From NCBI GenBank assembly GCA_023388255.1, contig JAEWGO010000022.1:1-64000 (forward strand): 64,000 bases of DNA. The letters run 5' to 3'. Below, in pieces: positions 44,988-53,807 of this stretch. Each line of letters begins with the position of its first letter. The first letter of the stretch is position 1. The notes beneath the pieces are model-generated. The model ran no database searches. It saw nothing but the letters and a program-made list of their open reading frames with translations, and had not been told where the DNA came from. Source of the DNA: Pseudomonadota bacterium. GTDB lineage: Bacteria; Pseudomonadota; Gammaproteobacteria; Xanthomonadales; Rhodanobacteraceae. The translations under genes and the position numbers were made by a program.

Positions 44988-45604
44988 ACGACGAGGCGCT
45001 GACGCCGGAACGCATCCTCGAAGCCGCCGAAGACGTGCTGCGCCGCTACGGCCCGGCCAAGGCGACCGTCGTCGACGTGGCCCGCGCGCTCGGCGTCAGC
45101 CATGGCAGCGTCTATCGTCATTTCGCCAGCAAGGCGGTGTTGCGCGACGCGGTCGTCGAGCGCTGGCTGGCACGTTCCGGCACGCCGCTCGCCAGAATCG
45201 CCGCCGACAAGGGCAAAGCGTCCGAACGCCTGCGCCGCTGGTTCGACACGCTGATCGCCGGCAAGCGCGAGAAGGCGCTCGGCGATACCGAGCTGTTCGC
45301 CACTTACTACGCGTTGACCGCGGACGCGCGCGAGATCGTCAAGGCGTATGGCGATGCACGCTTCGCCGAAATCGAAGCGATGGTGGCCGAGGGCGTCGCC
45401 AGTGGCGAGTTCCGCCGCGTCGACGCGAAGGCCACGGCGGCTGCGCTGTGGAATGCGACCACGCGCTTCTACAATCCAGCGCATTCGTCCGAGTGGCTGC
45501 AGCCCGGCATCGACGCGGCGTTCGATGACCTGTGGAAGCTGCTGATGCACGGACTCCTGGCGCCGCCGCACCAGGACTTCGAATCGACTCGGTCGCGCGC
45601 GTAA
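44984..45604 (+). CDS. TetR-family transcriptional regulator
   Basis: A 206-residue repressor-type protein. The N-terminal DNA-binding domain (about 8-55) has ILEAAEDVLRRYGPAKATV and the recognition helix in LGVSHGSVYRHFASK. The C-terminal ligand-binding domain is all-helical, with EIVKAYGDARFAEIEAMV. It is translated from an ATGA overlap with the SDR-like gene, which suggests a joint function or autoregulation. The effector is unknown. Confidence 0.9.
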   Translation: MNDEALTPERILEAAEDVLRRYGPAKATVVDVARALGVSHGSVYRHFASKAVLRDAVVERWLARSGTPLARIAADKGKASERLRRWFDTLIAGKREKALGDTELFATYYALTADAREIVKAYGDARFAEIEAMVAEGVASGEFRRVDAKATAAALWNATTRFYNPAHSSEWLQPGIDAAFDDLWKLLMHGLLAPPHQDFESTRSRA

Positions 45605-45684
45605 AAACCCGCACGGGGCCAAAGTGCAATGCAGGAACGCGCGTACCTCGCGGGTTCCGTGCGACGGATCGAGGACAAAACAAG

Positions 45685-46290
45685 ATGCGCGTTTTTGTAC
45701 TGAGAGCAAGATCGGCGCCGACGGACAGTCGAGAACTTCTGGATGCCGTCGGCAAGGGCGCCCACACGGAAATCCTCGCCCACACGCTGATGAACGCGAT
45801 CTTCGTGGCGCAATCCCATCGTGCGGATGTCGTCGTGCATCTGGTGCTGGAAAGCACCAGGGACTACTCGCGGACGATCAGTTTCAACTCGAACGGCATG
45901 CACGACATCGGCGGCTTCCACGAGCAGGCGTTGCTTGGAAAAGTTGCCAAGGCACTGGACGTGTCGGTGGGAATGGGCAAGGAAGAAAACCGCCCGGTCG
46001 AGTCGGGCATCACCGTGCGCACGATCAGTTTCGAGAAACTGGCGCAGGAATTGGCCGAAGACCATCAACTGTTCGTCATGGACAGGAAAGGCTCGCCGAT
46101 TCGAGGCAAGGCGTTTGCAGACAATCCGTGCTTCCTGCTGACCGACCACATGCCGATGCCGAAGAAAAGCTTCAACAGTCTTGGGCGTCTCGGCGCGGAG
46201 AAGATCGGGCTTGGATCGAAAATGCTTTTTGCATCGCAATGCGTCGTGCTCATACACGACGAACTGGATCATGGCCCAGGCCCGACCTGA
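45685..46290 (+). CDS. TrmY-type tRNA pseudouridine N1-methyltransferase
   Basis: A 201-residue SPOUT methyltransferase-like protein of the TrmY/DUF358 (UPF0217) family. Characteristic segments are MRVFVLRARSAPTD, HTEILAHTLMNAIFVAQ, VVVHLVLESTRDYSRTI and CFLLTDHMPMPKKS, where the knotted SAM site lies. TrmY methylates pseudouridine 54 of tRNA in Archaea; a subset of bacteria has members whose target is not settled. GAGGAC precedes ATG 45685. Base composition is lower in GC than its neighbours, which may indicate transfer. Confidence 0.75.
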   Translation: MRVFVLRARSAPTDSRELLDAVGKGAHTEILAHTLMNAIFVAQSHRADVVVHLVLESTRDYSRTISFNSNGMHDIGGFHEQALLGKVAKALDVSVGMGKEENRPVESGITVRTISFEKLAQELAEDHQLFVMDRKGSPIRGKAFADNPCFLLTDHMPMPKKSFNSLGRLGAEKIGLGSKMLFASQCVVLIHDELDHGPGPT

Positions 46291-46536
46291 TTGGCGTCGA
46301 GTTCGGAGGTTGCACCCCTCTCCGCAATGAAGGGGCCGGCTTGAGGGTTCGGCGCGAGCATGGAGCTTCACACTCATCCGAACCCTCATCCGACGGCGAC
46401 TCGCTCGATCCCTGGACTCCCGCTTCAAACCGTCAATCGCCGTTCGCGATCGACCCAGTCGATCCCGGTCGCACCACTCTCCGACCGCCTTAGAGCGGTC
46501 CTGGATCCCGGCGGGAGAAGGGAAACGCGACCTGGA
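46291..46536. other. Convergent gap with an inverted repeat
   Basis: This 246-bp gap separates the plus-strand TrmY-type gene from the last gene of the minus-strand MoxR cluster. A 10-bp inverted repeat (46343-46352 and 46378-46387, 25 bases between) lies in it; it has no T-run. No coding sequence is supported. Confidence 0.4.
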
Positions 46537-48273
46537 TCACAGCTGTGCGGCACGCGCGGCGCGCCGCTCGATGATCCACAACAGCGTCATCGCCGCGAGC
46601 CAGGTGAGGAAGAACGGCCAGCGCGGCAAACGGATCGGGCGCGTCGCGATGTCGGCTTGCGCGGTCGCGCCGCCGACGAGGGCGCGCGTCGCTCGCGCGC
46701 GCGTCGCGCTGGCAAGTGCACGCGCTTCGTCGGCGGCACGCACATGAAACGGCCAACGGGTACCGGCTGAATGCAACGTGTGCCAGCCGGGTTGCGTCGG
46801 CCAGTAGGCTGCGCAGCCGGATGACGCGGTGTCGTGTTCGATCACCAAGGCGACGCGTTCGCCGTCCGTCGCTTCGATCGCGGCATCCGATGTGACGCCG
46901 CAGAACACGGCGCGTTCGTCGACGCGTGCCTCGCGCGGCAAGCTGGGCGGCGACGGCCCGCGTGCTCGTGCAAGCGTGGCAAACGTGTCGCTCCACAGAG
47001 TTCCGTAGCGCGCGTGGTCGCCGGCGAGTGCGAGGCGCCAGCTGTCGGAAAGCCACCACAGCGCGATGCGACCTTCGCCCTGCACGCGCCACAGTGCGAG
47101 CGGAGCGCCGTCGTCGGCGCGCAGCAATGGCACGGCATCGGTCGCGTCGACATCGAGTGCGCGACGCGTGAATGCGGGCGCGGCGCCGGGGAGATCGAAT
47201 GCCTTTGCGAGCGATACCGCGGTCGCGCCGTCGCTGGCTTGCGTGCGGAATCCGAGTGCGCTCCATTCCGTCGCGACCGGCTCCGGAATCGAGCCGGTCA
47301 CGCGCAGCAGCAGGCCGAGTCCACCACGCACCGCGGCGACCAGCGCATTCTTCTGCGCAGTGCCGAGTGACGCCCAAGCGCGCTCGTCGACGATCGCCAG
47401 ATCCGCCTTGCGCAAGCCTTCGGCATCGAGCGCGGCGTGGCCCTCGGTCATTGCGATGCCTCCACTCAACACGATGCGACTGTCGAGTTGCACACCGGCA
47501 TCGAGCGCCCAGCGGCGCAGGTATTTGAGTTCGGGATCGGGCGCCCCGGCGAGCAGCTGCACGTTCAATGCGGCGCCATGTCGCGCGGCGAGCGGAACGC
47601 TGACGTCCTCGACGCGCGCGCCGTCACGATCGAGCACCCGCAGCGCGAACAGCGTCTCGCCTTCGGCCTTCGCTTGCGCATCCAATGCAAAACTTCCGTC
47701 TGCGTCGAGCATGCGGCTGGCGACGACGGCGCCGGACGGGTCGCGCAATTCGACCTTGCCATCCACAACGCCTTCAACGCGACCGGACAATGTCCACACA
47801 CTGCCGGCGCGCGCGTCCGCCGGCACGTCGAGCTCGACCACTCCGCGCGGCAATGGCGCCATATCGAACGCGGCCACGAGTCCGCGCGCTGCATCGCGAT
47901 CGCGCAGCGGCAATCCGCCACCGACGATATGCAGCCGCCGCAGTTCGGGATGACGGCGCAAGGCCGTGCCGAGATCGGGAACGCGTTCGACGCCGCTGCG
48001 TTCCGGCAGGCCCGGCAGCGCGACAACGGTGCTTCCCCCACCGAGCGCATCCATCTGCACTGCCGTGGCGCCGGGCGTCAATGCGACGAGTTCGCCGGCA
48101 GCGAAGGATTCCTGCGTCGACGGCGGGAACAGGCACGGATACAGCAACGCCGCGACGGCGAGCTGCAACACGATGCGCATTGCGCGATGCGCCCGCGCAT
48201 CGCGCAATGCGCGCACGATCGCGAGCAGTGCCCCGAGGGCGAGCAGGATCGCGGCGATCAAGGCCATGTTCAT
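46537..48273 (-). CDS. Large membrane protein at the end of the MoxR cluster
   Basis: A 578-residue protein with two N-terminal helices (residues 4-20 and about 32-50), a large extracytoplasmic region with an Ig-like segment (WTLSGRVEGVVDGKVELRD) and a Rossmann-like part (ADLAIVDERAW, GRIALWWLSDSWRLAL), and a C-terminal helix (FFLTWLAAMTLLWII). No metal or catalytic motif is seen. It resembles the glutamine-amidotransferase-like membrane proteins that follow BatA-like genes. ATG 48273 overlaps the stop of the upstream gene, so it is coupled. Confidence 0.78.
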   Translation of the reverse strand: MNMALIAAILLALGALLAIVRALRDARAHRAMRIVLQLAVAALLYPCLFPPSTQESFAAGELVALTPGATAVQMDALGGGSTVVALPGLPERSGVERVPDLGTALRRHPELRRLHIVGGGLPLRDRDAARGLVAAFDMAPLPRGVVELDVPADARAGSVWTLSGRVEGVVDGKVELRDPSGAVVASRMLDADGSFALDAQAKAEGETLFALRVLDRDGARVEDVSVPLAARHGAALNVQLLAGAPDPELKYLRRWALDAGVQLDSRIVLSGGIAMTEGHAALDAEGLRKADLAIVDERAWASLGTAQKNALVAAVRGGLGLLLRVTGSIPEPVATEWSALGFRTQASDGATAVSLAKAFDLPGAAPAFTRRALDVDATDAVPLLRADDGAPLALWRVQGEGRIALWWLSDSWRLALAGDHARYGTLWSDTFATLARARGPSPPSLPREARVDERAVFCGVTSDAAIEATDGERVALVIEHDTASSGCAAYWPTQPGWHTLHSAGTRWPFHVRAADEARALASATRARATRALVGGATAQADIATRPIRLPRWPFFLTWLAAMTLLWIIERRAARAAQL

Positions 48274-50498
48274 CGGGCTCCGCCTTGCGCCGCCTCAGCC
48301 TGCAGCGCATCCAGATAGGCACGACCCGCCGCATCCGGCGCGGCGCGCGGCGCGGTGTTCGCAGCAGGCGCAGGCACCAGCGACCACAGCAGATTGCGCA
48401 GTTGCGCGCGGCACTCGGGGCAGCCCGGATCGCGCCGCACGTTGTCGATTGACGCGAGCACGCCGAGCGCATCCGGCAGGTTCGCCTGATGCGCTGCGAT
48501 CCAGCTCTGCGCGGCGTCCCAATCCGGCGCCTGATGCTCGCCGAGGGCGCGCCACAATCGGGTGATCGTCGCATCGCCTGTGTCTGTCGCAGCCAGCGTG
48601 CCGACGCGATCGAGCAGATCCTTGCGCTCACCGGACAGGCGCCGCGTCTCGTCCGGCGTCGGCAGTTCCAAGCCGACGCGGGCGAGGTAGATGCGCGTCG
48701 ACTGCTGCACCTGCTTGATGAACTCGAGCGCGCGATGCTCATACGGCAACGCTTCGTCCGGATGTCCCTGACGCAGGTGCAGCTCGGCCTGCCACATTTC
48801 GTCGAGTGCAGACTTCAGGATCTTCCTCGTCTGCGCATCGAGCAGGGTCGCCGCTTCGGCGATGTCGTGCACATGGCCGTATTCGGCCAGCGTGTTGCCT
48901 TCCTCGCCGAACCTGGAGGTTGCGAATGTCGGCAGTTGACGTTCCTGCGCCTCATGCGCGGCGGCCAGCGCATCGACCTGCGTTGGCGTCTCGCCATCGG
49001 GATTGCCATGCGGCGACCCTGTGTCGTGATCGCCGTGCGGCGACGGGGGCGCATGCCCTGCGTGCGTTTCCGACTCCTCTCCAAGGAACTGGCCATAGCG
49101 CAGGCGCAAGATCTTCTGGTCGACACCGATCGCATCCGAGCGCGCGAGGAACTTCGCTTCGTCGAGCGTCGGCTTGTCGGCGAGCAGTGCCTCGCTGTCG
49201 ATGATGATCTGGCGCTGGCTGCGGAAATATGCCGGCATCGTCTTCTGTGCGATGCCCTCGAGCCCGGCGGTCTCGCTCGATGCATCCGCTGGCCAGCGCA
49301 GGATGAAACTTGCGCTGCGCGTGATGTTCGGTTTCGGTTCGCGGTTGTCGCTGACAGCGAGCTTGACGATCACGTCGTCACCCTTCGAAAGACCGAGGGC
49401 CGCCAGATCCAGGCTGTACGCATATCGAACTCTCACAGGCGGCCCGCCTTCGTCCGCGTCCCGCGCAGCAGGAGACGGTGGGGAGAAGGGAACCGGGTCC
49501 AATGCGATTGCCTGCTCCTTGAATGCGATGTTCTCGCCGCTGCCCTGCGCGAGCGTGACCGCGAGGTCGGCATGCGCAATCGCGTAGTCGTCGCTGGCTT
49601 CGAATGCGAGCCCCCAGGTCTTCTGCCGCGCGTCGATCAGGGTCAGCGTCTTGTCCGGCGCGACCACGCGGATCTCGGGCTGCTGATCCGCAATTGCATC
49701 GAGGCGGTACAGACGATCCTCGGCCAGCGACGGCGCGTTGTCCGGCACGATGCGGTACAGCGTCGAGGCGGCGAGCGTGCGCTCGCCGATCCAGTCCGCC
49801 CCGTCGCGCTCGAGCTCGATGCGACTGCTGTCGTGAAATTGCAGCGAGACCGCGCCTGGTACCGGATCGAGACGCAGACGCCAGCGCAGACGCGAACCTT
49901 CCGGCGCCTTCGTTTCGAGCGCGTTTTCGCGCCGCGGAGGAATCTTCGTATACGGCGGCGCATCGATCGCGAGTTCGGCGTGCGTTATGGAGGTGGCGTC
50001 TTTTGCATGCGCTGCGGGCGATGTGGTCATTGGCGCGACCGCACCGTGTTCACGCGCGGGCCACGTCAGCGCGGCCACGGCCATGAGCAGCGCCACGGCG
50101 CCACTCGTGACGAACGCGCGCTTCGGCCATGGGGTGCGAAGATCGGCATTCGAATCCATGATGCGCGCACGCAGGCGCGACTGCTGCAGCCGCTGCAGGT
50201 TCGTGAGTGCGTCAACGCGATCGAACAGCAACGCAGCGCTGTCATCCATCTCCGGCGAAACCGCATCGAGGCGCCGCGCGAGCCACGCATCCTCGACACG
50301 CCGCGATGCGCGCCACGCCAATGCGGCCAGCACGACGATGCCGACAAGCGCAATCGCGACGCCGACGCCAACACCGCCCAGACGCGCGGCCAGCACGATC
50401 ATCGCCAGCGCGATCGGCGCGGCGACGACCAGTACGATTGCGCATTCGCGCCGCATTGTGCGACGGCGAAGCTCCGCGAGGCGCTCGTCGACGCTCAC
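48270..50498 (-). CDS. DUF4175-like large membrane protein
   Basis: A 742-residue protein. Two N-terminal helices (about 23-65) and a third (VTSGAVALLMAVAALTW, about 132) are followed by an extracytoplasmic region with beta-rich domains, and a long helical C-terminus with HLRQGHPDEALPYEHRALE. It resembles DUF4175 proteins found in MoxR/BatA clusters. A short insert-like stretch near residue 343 (FSPPSPAARDADEGGPP) resembles the translated repeat tails described for DUF58. It starts with a GTG overlapping the previous stop (GTGA). Confidence 0.75.
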   Translation of the reverse strand: MSVDERLAELRRRTMRRECAIVLVVAAPIALAMIVLAARLGGVGVGVAIALVGIVVLAALAWRASRRVEDAWLARRLDAVSPEMDDSAALLFDRVDALTNLQRLQQSRLRARIMDSNADLRTPWPKRAFVTSGAVALLMAVAALTWPAREHGAVAPMTTSPAAHAKDATSITHAELAIDAPPYTKIPPRRENALETKAPEGSRLRWRLRLDPVPGAVSLQFHDSSRIELERDGADWIGERTLAASTLYRIVPDNAPSLAEDRLYRLDAIADQQPEIRVVAPDKTLTLIDARQKTWGLAFEASDDYAIAHADLAVTLAQGSGENIAFKEQAIALDPVPFSPPSPAARDADEGGPPVRVRYAYSLDLAALGLSKGDDVIVKLAVSDNREPKPNITRSASFILRWPADASSETAGLEGIAQKTMPAYFRSQRQIIIDSEALLADKPTLDEAKFLARSDAIGVDQKILRLRYGQFLGEESETHAGHAPPSPHGDHDTGSPHGNPDGETPTQVDALAAAHEAQERQLPTFATSRFGEEGNTLAEYGHVHDIAEAATLLDAQTRKILKSALDEMWQAELHLRQGHPDEALPYEHRALEFIKQVQQSTRIYLARVGLELPTPDETRRLSGERKDLLDRVGTLAATDTGDATITRLWRALGEHQAPDWDAAQSWIAAHQANLPDALGVLASIDNVRRDPGCPECRAQLRNLLWSLVPAPAANTAPRAAPDAAGRAYLDALQAEAAQGGAR

Positions 50499-51664
50499 GA
50501 GGACGCCAGCTTGCGCACGCGCGTTGCAACAATGCGTTCGACGACAAACAATGCCGCGACCAACAGCGCAATCCGCGTATCCAGAGGGTTGCTTCCTTCG
50601 CTTGCGCGCGCATCGCCGATCACTCGGTCGATATGCCGCGGCTTCACCGCATCGGCATGCGCGCGCGTCGGTGCCGGCGCGGCACCGCGCAATGCGACGC
50701 GCAGGCGATCCGGAAAGCCCGCGTCGAGCAGGAGCGGCAATGCGGATGGCGTCAGCGTGCCCGGCAGCGCGAGCACGCTACCCCGACCCGACGATTCGAT
50801 GCGCGCGAGAACCTGCTGCCGACCGTTGCGCCAGAGCGCAACGCCGTTTGCCGACGGACGATTCGTCAACAACGCGACGCCGCCGTGTTCGATCCATGCG
50901 GATACCGCGGGCGTGGTCTGAGGCGCCAGCCACGCCAGCCACTGCGTTTCAGCGGGAATCGGCGCGTCCAGCGGTTGCGCATCGAGCAGGTAGCGGCCGG
51001 GTTCGCGCTGGTTCCACGCCGCAACGGCTGCGCGCAGATACATGAGCGAGGATCGCGTTTCGGCTGAGTAGCGCACGGCGAAATGGATCGGCGCGGCCGG
51101 CGCTGTTGGAACGGTGTCGGCCATGCGACCGGCCACGAAGCGCCAGTCGAACGCATGCGCGATTTGCGGTCGTTCGCCATCGAGGCCGCCGACTTCTTGC
51201 GGCACGACGACGGTGATCTTCGCACTGGCCGGCTGTTGCGCATCGAGTTCGCGCAGCAGGCTGGCGAGCGGCACGTTCGTCGACGGCGGTACGCTGTCGA
51301 ATGAAGGAAAGCCGGGCAGCAGCCAACGCCAATCCGCATCGATGCCCGCGCCTGCGGCCAGCGCGGACGCGCGATCGACACCCGGTGCGACGACGATCCA
51401 GGGCTTTGGTGCTCGCGCCGTCTCGAACAGAACCGGCTGCGCCAGCAGCAACGCGAGCAAGGCGATCAACACGAGTCGCAGGAGCAGCAACCATGGTCGC
51501 TCGAAAAGGATGCGCCGGCGCGGGCCCACGCGTTCGGATATCCAGCGCAGCGCGGCGAATTCGGTGGTCGCGGGTTGGAGACGTCGGACCAGATGGATCG
51601 CGATCGGCAGTGCCGCCGCGGCCAATGCGGCGAGGCCGATCGGGGCGAGCAGGGTGAAGCTCAT
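50495..51664 (-). CDS. BatA-like membrane protein
   Basis: A 389-residue protein. The N-terminal BatA/DUF1355-type signature FTLLAPIGLAALAAAALPIAIHL is followed by a second membrane helix (LLLLRLVLIALLALLLA) and a large soluble region that lacks a recognisable VWA metal site. A last helix is near the C-terminus (IALLVAALFVVERIVA). It is coupled by ATGA to DUF58 upstream. In Bat operons such proteins form a membrane complex with a MoxR ATPase; the function is still unclear. Confidence 0.82.
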   Translation of the reverse strand: MSFTLLAPIGLAALAAAALPIAIHLVRRLQPATTEFAALRWISERVGPRRRILFERPWLLLLRLVLIALLALLLAQPVLFETARAPKPWIVVAPGVDRASALAAGAGIDADWRWLLPGFPSFDSVPPSTNVPLASLLRELDAQQPASAKITVVVPQEVGGLDGERPQIAHAFDWRFVAGRMADTVPTAPAAPIHFAVRYSAETRSSLMYLRAAVAAWNQREPGRYLLDAQPLDAPIPAETQWLAWLAPQTTPAVSAWIEHGGVALLTNRPSANGVALWRNGRQQVLARIESSGRGSVLALPGTLTPSALPLLLDAGFPDRLRVALRGAAPAPTRAHADAVKPRHIDRVIGDARASEGSNPLDTRIALLVAALFVVERIVATRVRKLASS

Positions 51665-52641
51665 GACTTGAAGCCCTTCCCTTCAAGGGAAGGTCTTGGT
51701 TGGGGATGGGTTTGTCGGGTCGCCGTCGTGCCCCCTGCCCCGCCCGAGCTCCCTTCCGTTGCCTGCGAGGGAGCGAACAAGCGGCGCAACGGCGCATCCA
51801 GCGGCGTATCCATCACGTATTCGACATGACGAATGCCGCGCGCGGCAAAGCGTTGTGCGAGTTGCACGCGCGCGGTGGCGAAGCGTTGGAGGAAGTCCTT
51901 GCGCACTGCGTCGGCATCGACGCGGCGTTCGTCCGGTGATTCCGGATCGACGAAGCGATGCGCACCGCTGAACGGAAAGTCGCGTTCGTCAGCCCCGAGC
52001 ACTTGCACGGTCAGCACTTCGCGACGCGCGGCGACAAGGCGGTGGGCGAGTTCGACCGCCGCGTCGTCGAAGAAATCGGACAGCAACACGACCAGCGCGT
52101 TCGGCACGATGCGTTCCCACAGCGGTCGCAGCGAAGCCTCATCCGGCCAGCTCGCACCGCTGCGCAGACAGGCGAGTCCGAGCAGACAGCGATCGCGCTG
52201 GCGCGGACCGGCGCCGGTCGGCACAAGCACCGGCGCTTCGCCGCCGAGAGCGATGACACCGAAACGATCACCTTGGCGCAGCGCGAGTTCGATCGTGCAG
52301 GCAGCAACCGATCTCGCCGCATCGAGCTTGCTGAAATCCTTGCGCGCCATATCGGCGTGGCGCATCGATGCGGTTGCGTCGAGGATCAACCACACGGTGA
52401 GCGGGCTGTCGCGCTCGGCTTCGCGCACGAAATAGCGGTCCGAGCGCGCGTAGAGTTTCCAGTCGATGCGGCGCGGTTCGTCGCCGGGTTCGTACGCACG
52501 GTATTGCGCGAACTCCAGGCCGGCGCCGCGGTTGCGGCTCACGTGCTGGCCAAGGCCATCGCCGCCGCCATTGCGCGCGTGCAAGCGCAGGTCGCGCAGA
52601 CGAGCGCGCACCTCGGGCGGGATGAAGTCGGTCGGACCCAC
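51661..52641 (-). CDS. DUF58 protein of the MoxR cluster
   Basis: A 326-residue protein with the DUF58 motif GLEFAQYRAYEPGDEPRRID and a following VWA-like domain with LILDATASM at its start. These proteins always accompany MoxR ATPases. The start is taken as GTG 52641 (VGPTDFIPPEVRARL), 8 bp after the moxR stop. The last 30 residues (GGAGGTTATRQTHPQPRPS and beyond) are Pro/Gly-rich and contain a palindromic DNA segment (51675-51693), so they look like a repeat captured into the gene end. Confidence 0.85.
   Translation of the reverse strand: MGPTDFIPPEVRARLRDLRLHARNGGGDGLGQHVSRNRGAGLEFAQYRAYEPGDEPRRIDWKLYARSDRYFVREAERDSPLTVWLILDATASMRHADMARKDFSKLDAARSVAACTIELALRQGDRFGVIALGGEAPVLVPTGAGPRQRDRCLLGLACLRSGASWPDEASLRPLWERIVPNALVVLLSDFFDDAAVELAHRLVAARREVLTVQVLGADERDFPFSGAHRFVDPESPDERRVDADAVRKDFLQRFATARVQLAQRFAARGIRHVEYVMDTPLDAPLRRLFAPSQATEGSSGGAGGTTATRQTHPQPRPSLEGKGFKS
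51675..51693. repeat. Palindrome inside the 3' end of the DUF58 gene
   Basis: Nine-base arms (CCTTCCCTT and AAGGGAAGG) around one central base lie within the last codons of the DUF58 gene. This sequence type is often found between genes in GC-rich Gammaproteobacteria. Here it is translated. Confidence 0.6.
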
Positions 52642-52649
52642 GCGCGCAA

Positions 52650-53645
52650 TCAGGTCGGGAACGGCACCGCGCGCAACAGCGCGGCGACTACGTCGTCGCT
52701 GCTGCGCTGTTCGGCCTCGGCCGCAAACGACAGCAGCAGGCGATGGCGCAGCACCGGCGCAGCGAGCGCCTTCACGTCGTCGCGCGTCGCGGCGAAGCGG
52801 CCATGGATCAGCGCGCGCGCCTTTGCCGCAAGCACCAGCGACTGGCCGGCGCGCGGGCCGGCGCCCCAGCGCACCCACTCGCGCACTTCACCCACGGCGC
52901 TGGTCTGCGGACGCGTCTCGCGCACGAGGCGCGTGATCCACGCGAGCAGGTCGTCGCCGACGTGCACTTCGCGCGTGAGTGTTTGCAGCGCGATGACTTC
53001 GTCACCGCTCATCACTGCGTCGATGCGGCCCTCGCTGCCACCGGTGGTCTGCGCGAGGATCGCGCGTTCTTCGGTTTCGTCCGGATAGTCGACGCGGATA
53101 TGCAGCAGGAAACGATCGAGCTGCGCCTCGGGCAGCGGATACGTCCCCGCCTGCTCAAGCGGGTTCTGCGTCGCGAGCACGAAGAACGGCTTCGGCAGCA
53201 CGTGCGTGGTGCCGGCGTAGCTGATCGTGCGCTCCTGCATCGCCTCGAGCAGCGCCGATTGCGTCTTCGGCGGCGTGCGGTTGAGTTCATCGGCGAGCAG
53301 CAGGTTCGTGAACACCGGGCCTTGCTGGAACTTGAAATAGCGCTTGCCGGTGCCGTGGTCCTCTTCGAGGATCTCGGTGCCGACGATGTCGCTGGGCATC
53401 AGGTCCGGCGTGAACTGGATGCGCCTGAAATCGAGCGCGAGCGCCTGGCCGAGCGAGCGCACGAGCAGGGTCTTGCCGAGGCCGGGCACGCCTTCGAGCA
53501 GGCAATGACCGCCGGCGAGCAGGCCGATCAGGAGCTGCTCGACGACATCGCGCTGGCCGACGATGACGCGCGCGATCGCGTCGCGCAGGGTGGCGAGTTG
53601 GGTGAGCTGGTGCTGGATGGATGCTTCGTCGATCGGGGTGTTCAC
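52650..53645 (-). CDS. MoxR-family AAA ATPase
   Basis: A 331-residue chaperone-like ATPase. The Walker A motif is LLEGVPGLGKT, Walker B is NLLLADELNR, and PPKTQSALLEAMQE and FFVLATQNPLEQAGTYPLPEAQLDRF are the MoxR signatures. It probably assembles or remodels the membrane proteins encoded downstream. The start is GTG 53645, directly after AAGGAGCGC. A repeat pair (53694-53792) lies between it and the upstream DUF4159 gene. Confidence 0.92.
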   Translation of the reverse strand: MNTPIDEASIQHQLTQLATLRDAIARVIVGQRDVVEQLLIGLLAGGHCLLEGVPGLGKTLLVRSLGQALALDFRRIQFTPDLMPSDIVGTEILEEDHGTGKRYFKFQQGPVFTNLLLADELNRTPPKTQSALLEAMQERTISYAGTTHVLPKPFFVLATQNPLEQAGTYPLPEAQLDRFLLHIRVDYPDETEERAILAQTTGGSEGRIDAVMSGDEVIALQTLTREVHVGDDLLAWITRLVRETRPQTSAVGEVREWVRWGAGPRAGQSLVLAAKARALIHGRFAATRDDVKALAAPVLRHRLLLSFAAEAEQRSSDDVVAALLRAVPFPT

Positions 53646-53693
53646 ACGCGCTCCTTGGTTGGCCGGATGCGTCCAGTCCGCCATGCAATGCTC

Positions 53694-53792
53694 GTCATCC
53701 CGGCGCACGCCGGAGGTGGTTTTCAACCGCAGACTGGTCATTCCGCCATTTGTTGCGACGAGGAACCGGATTCCGGCCTGCTCCGGAACGAC
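53694..53792. repeat. REP-like inverted repeat pair (copy B, diverged)
   Basis: Two inverted units, about 53694-53714 and 53766-53792, match the cores of the elements at 41795 and 62199 with several differences (one reads GTCATCCCGGCGCACGCCGG). They lie between the DUF4159 gene and moxR, within the minus-strand cluster, and could affect transcript stability there. Confidence 0.65.
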
Positions 53793-53807
53793 AAACAGCG
53801 GCTGCGC

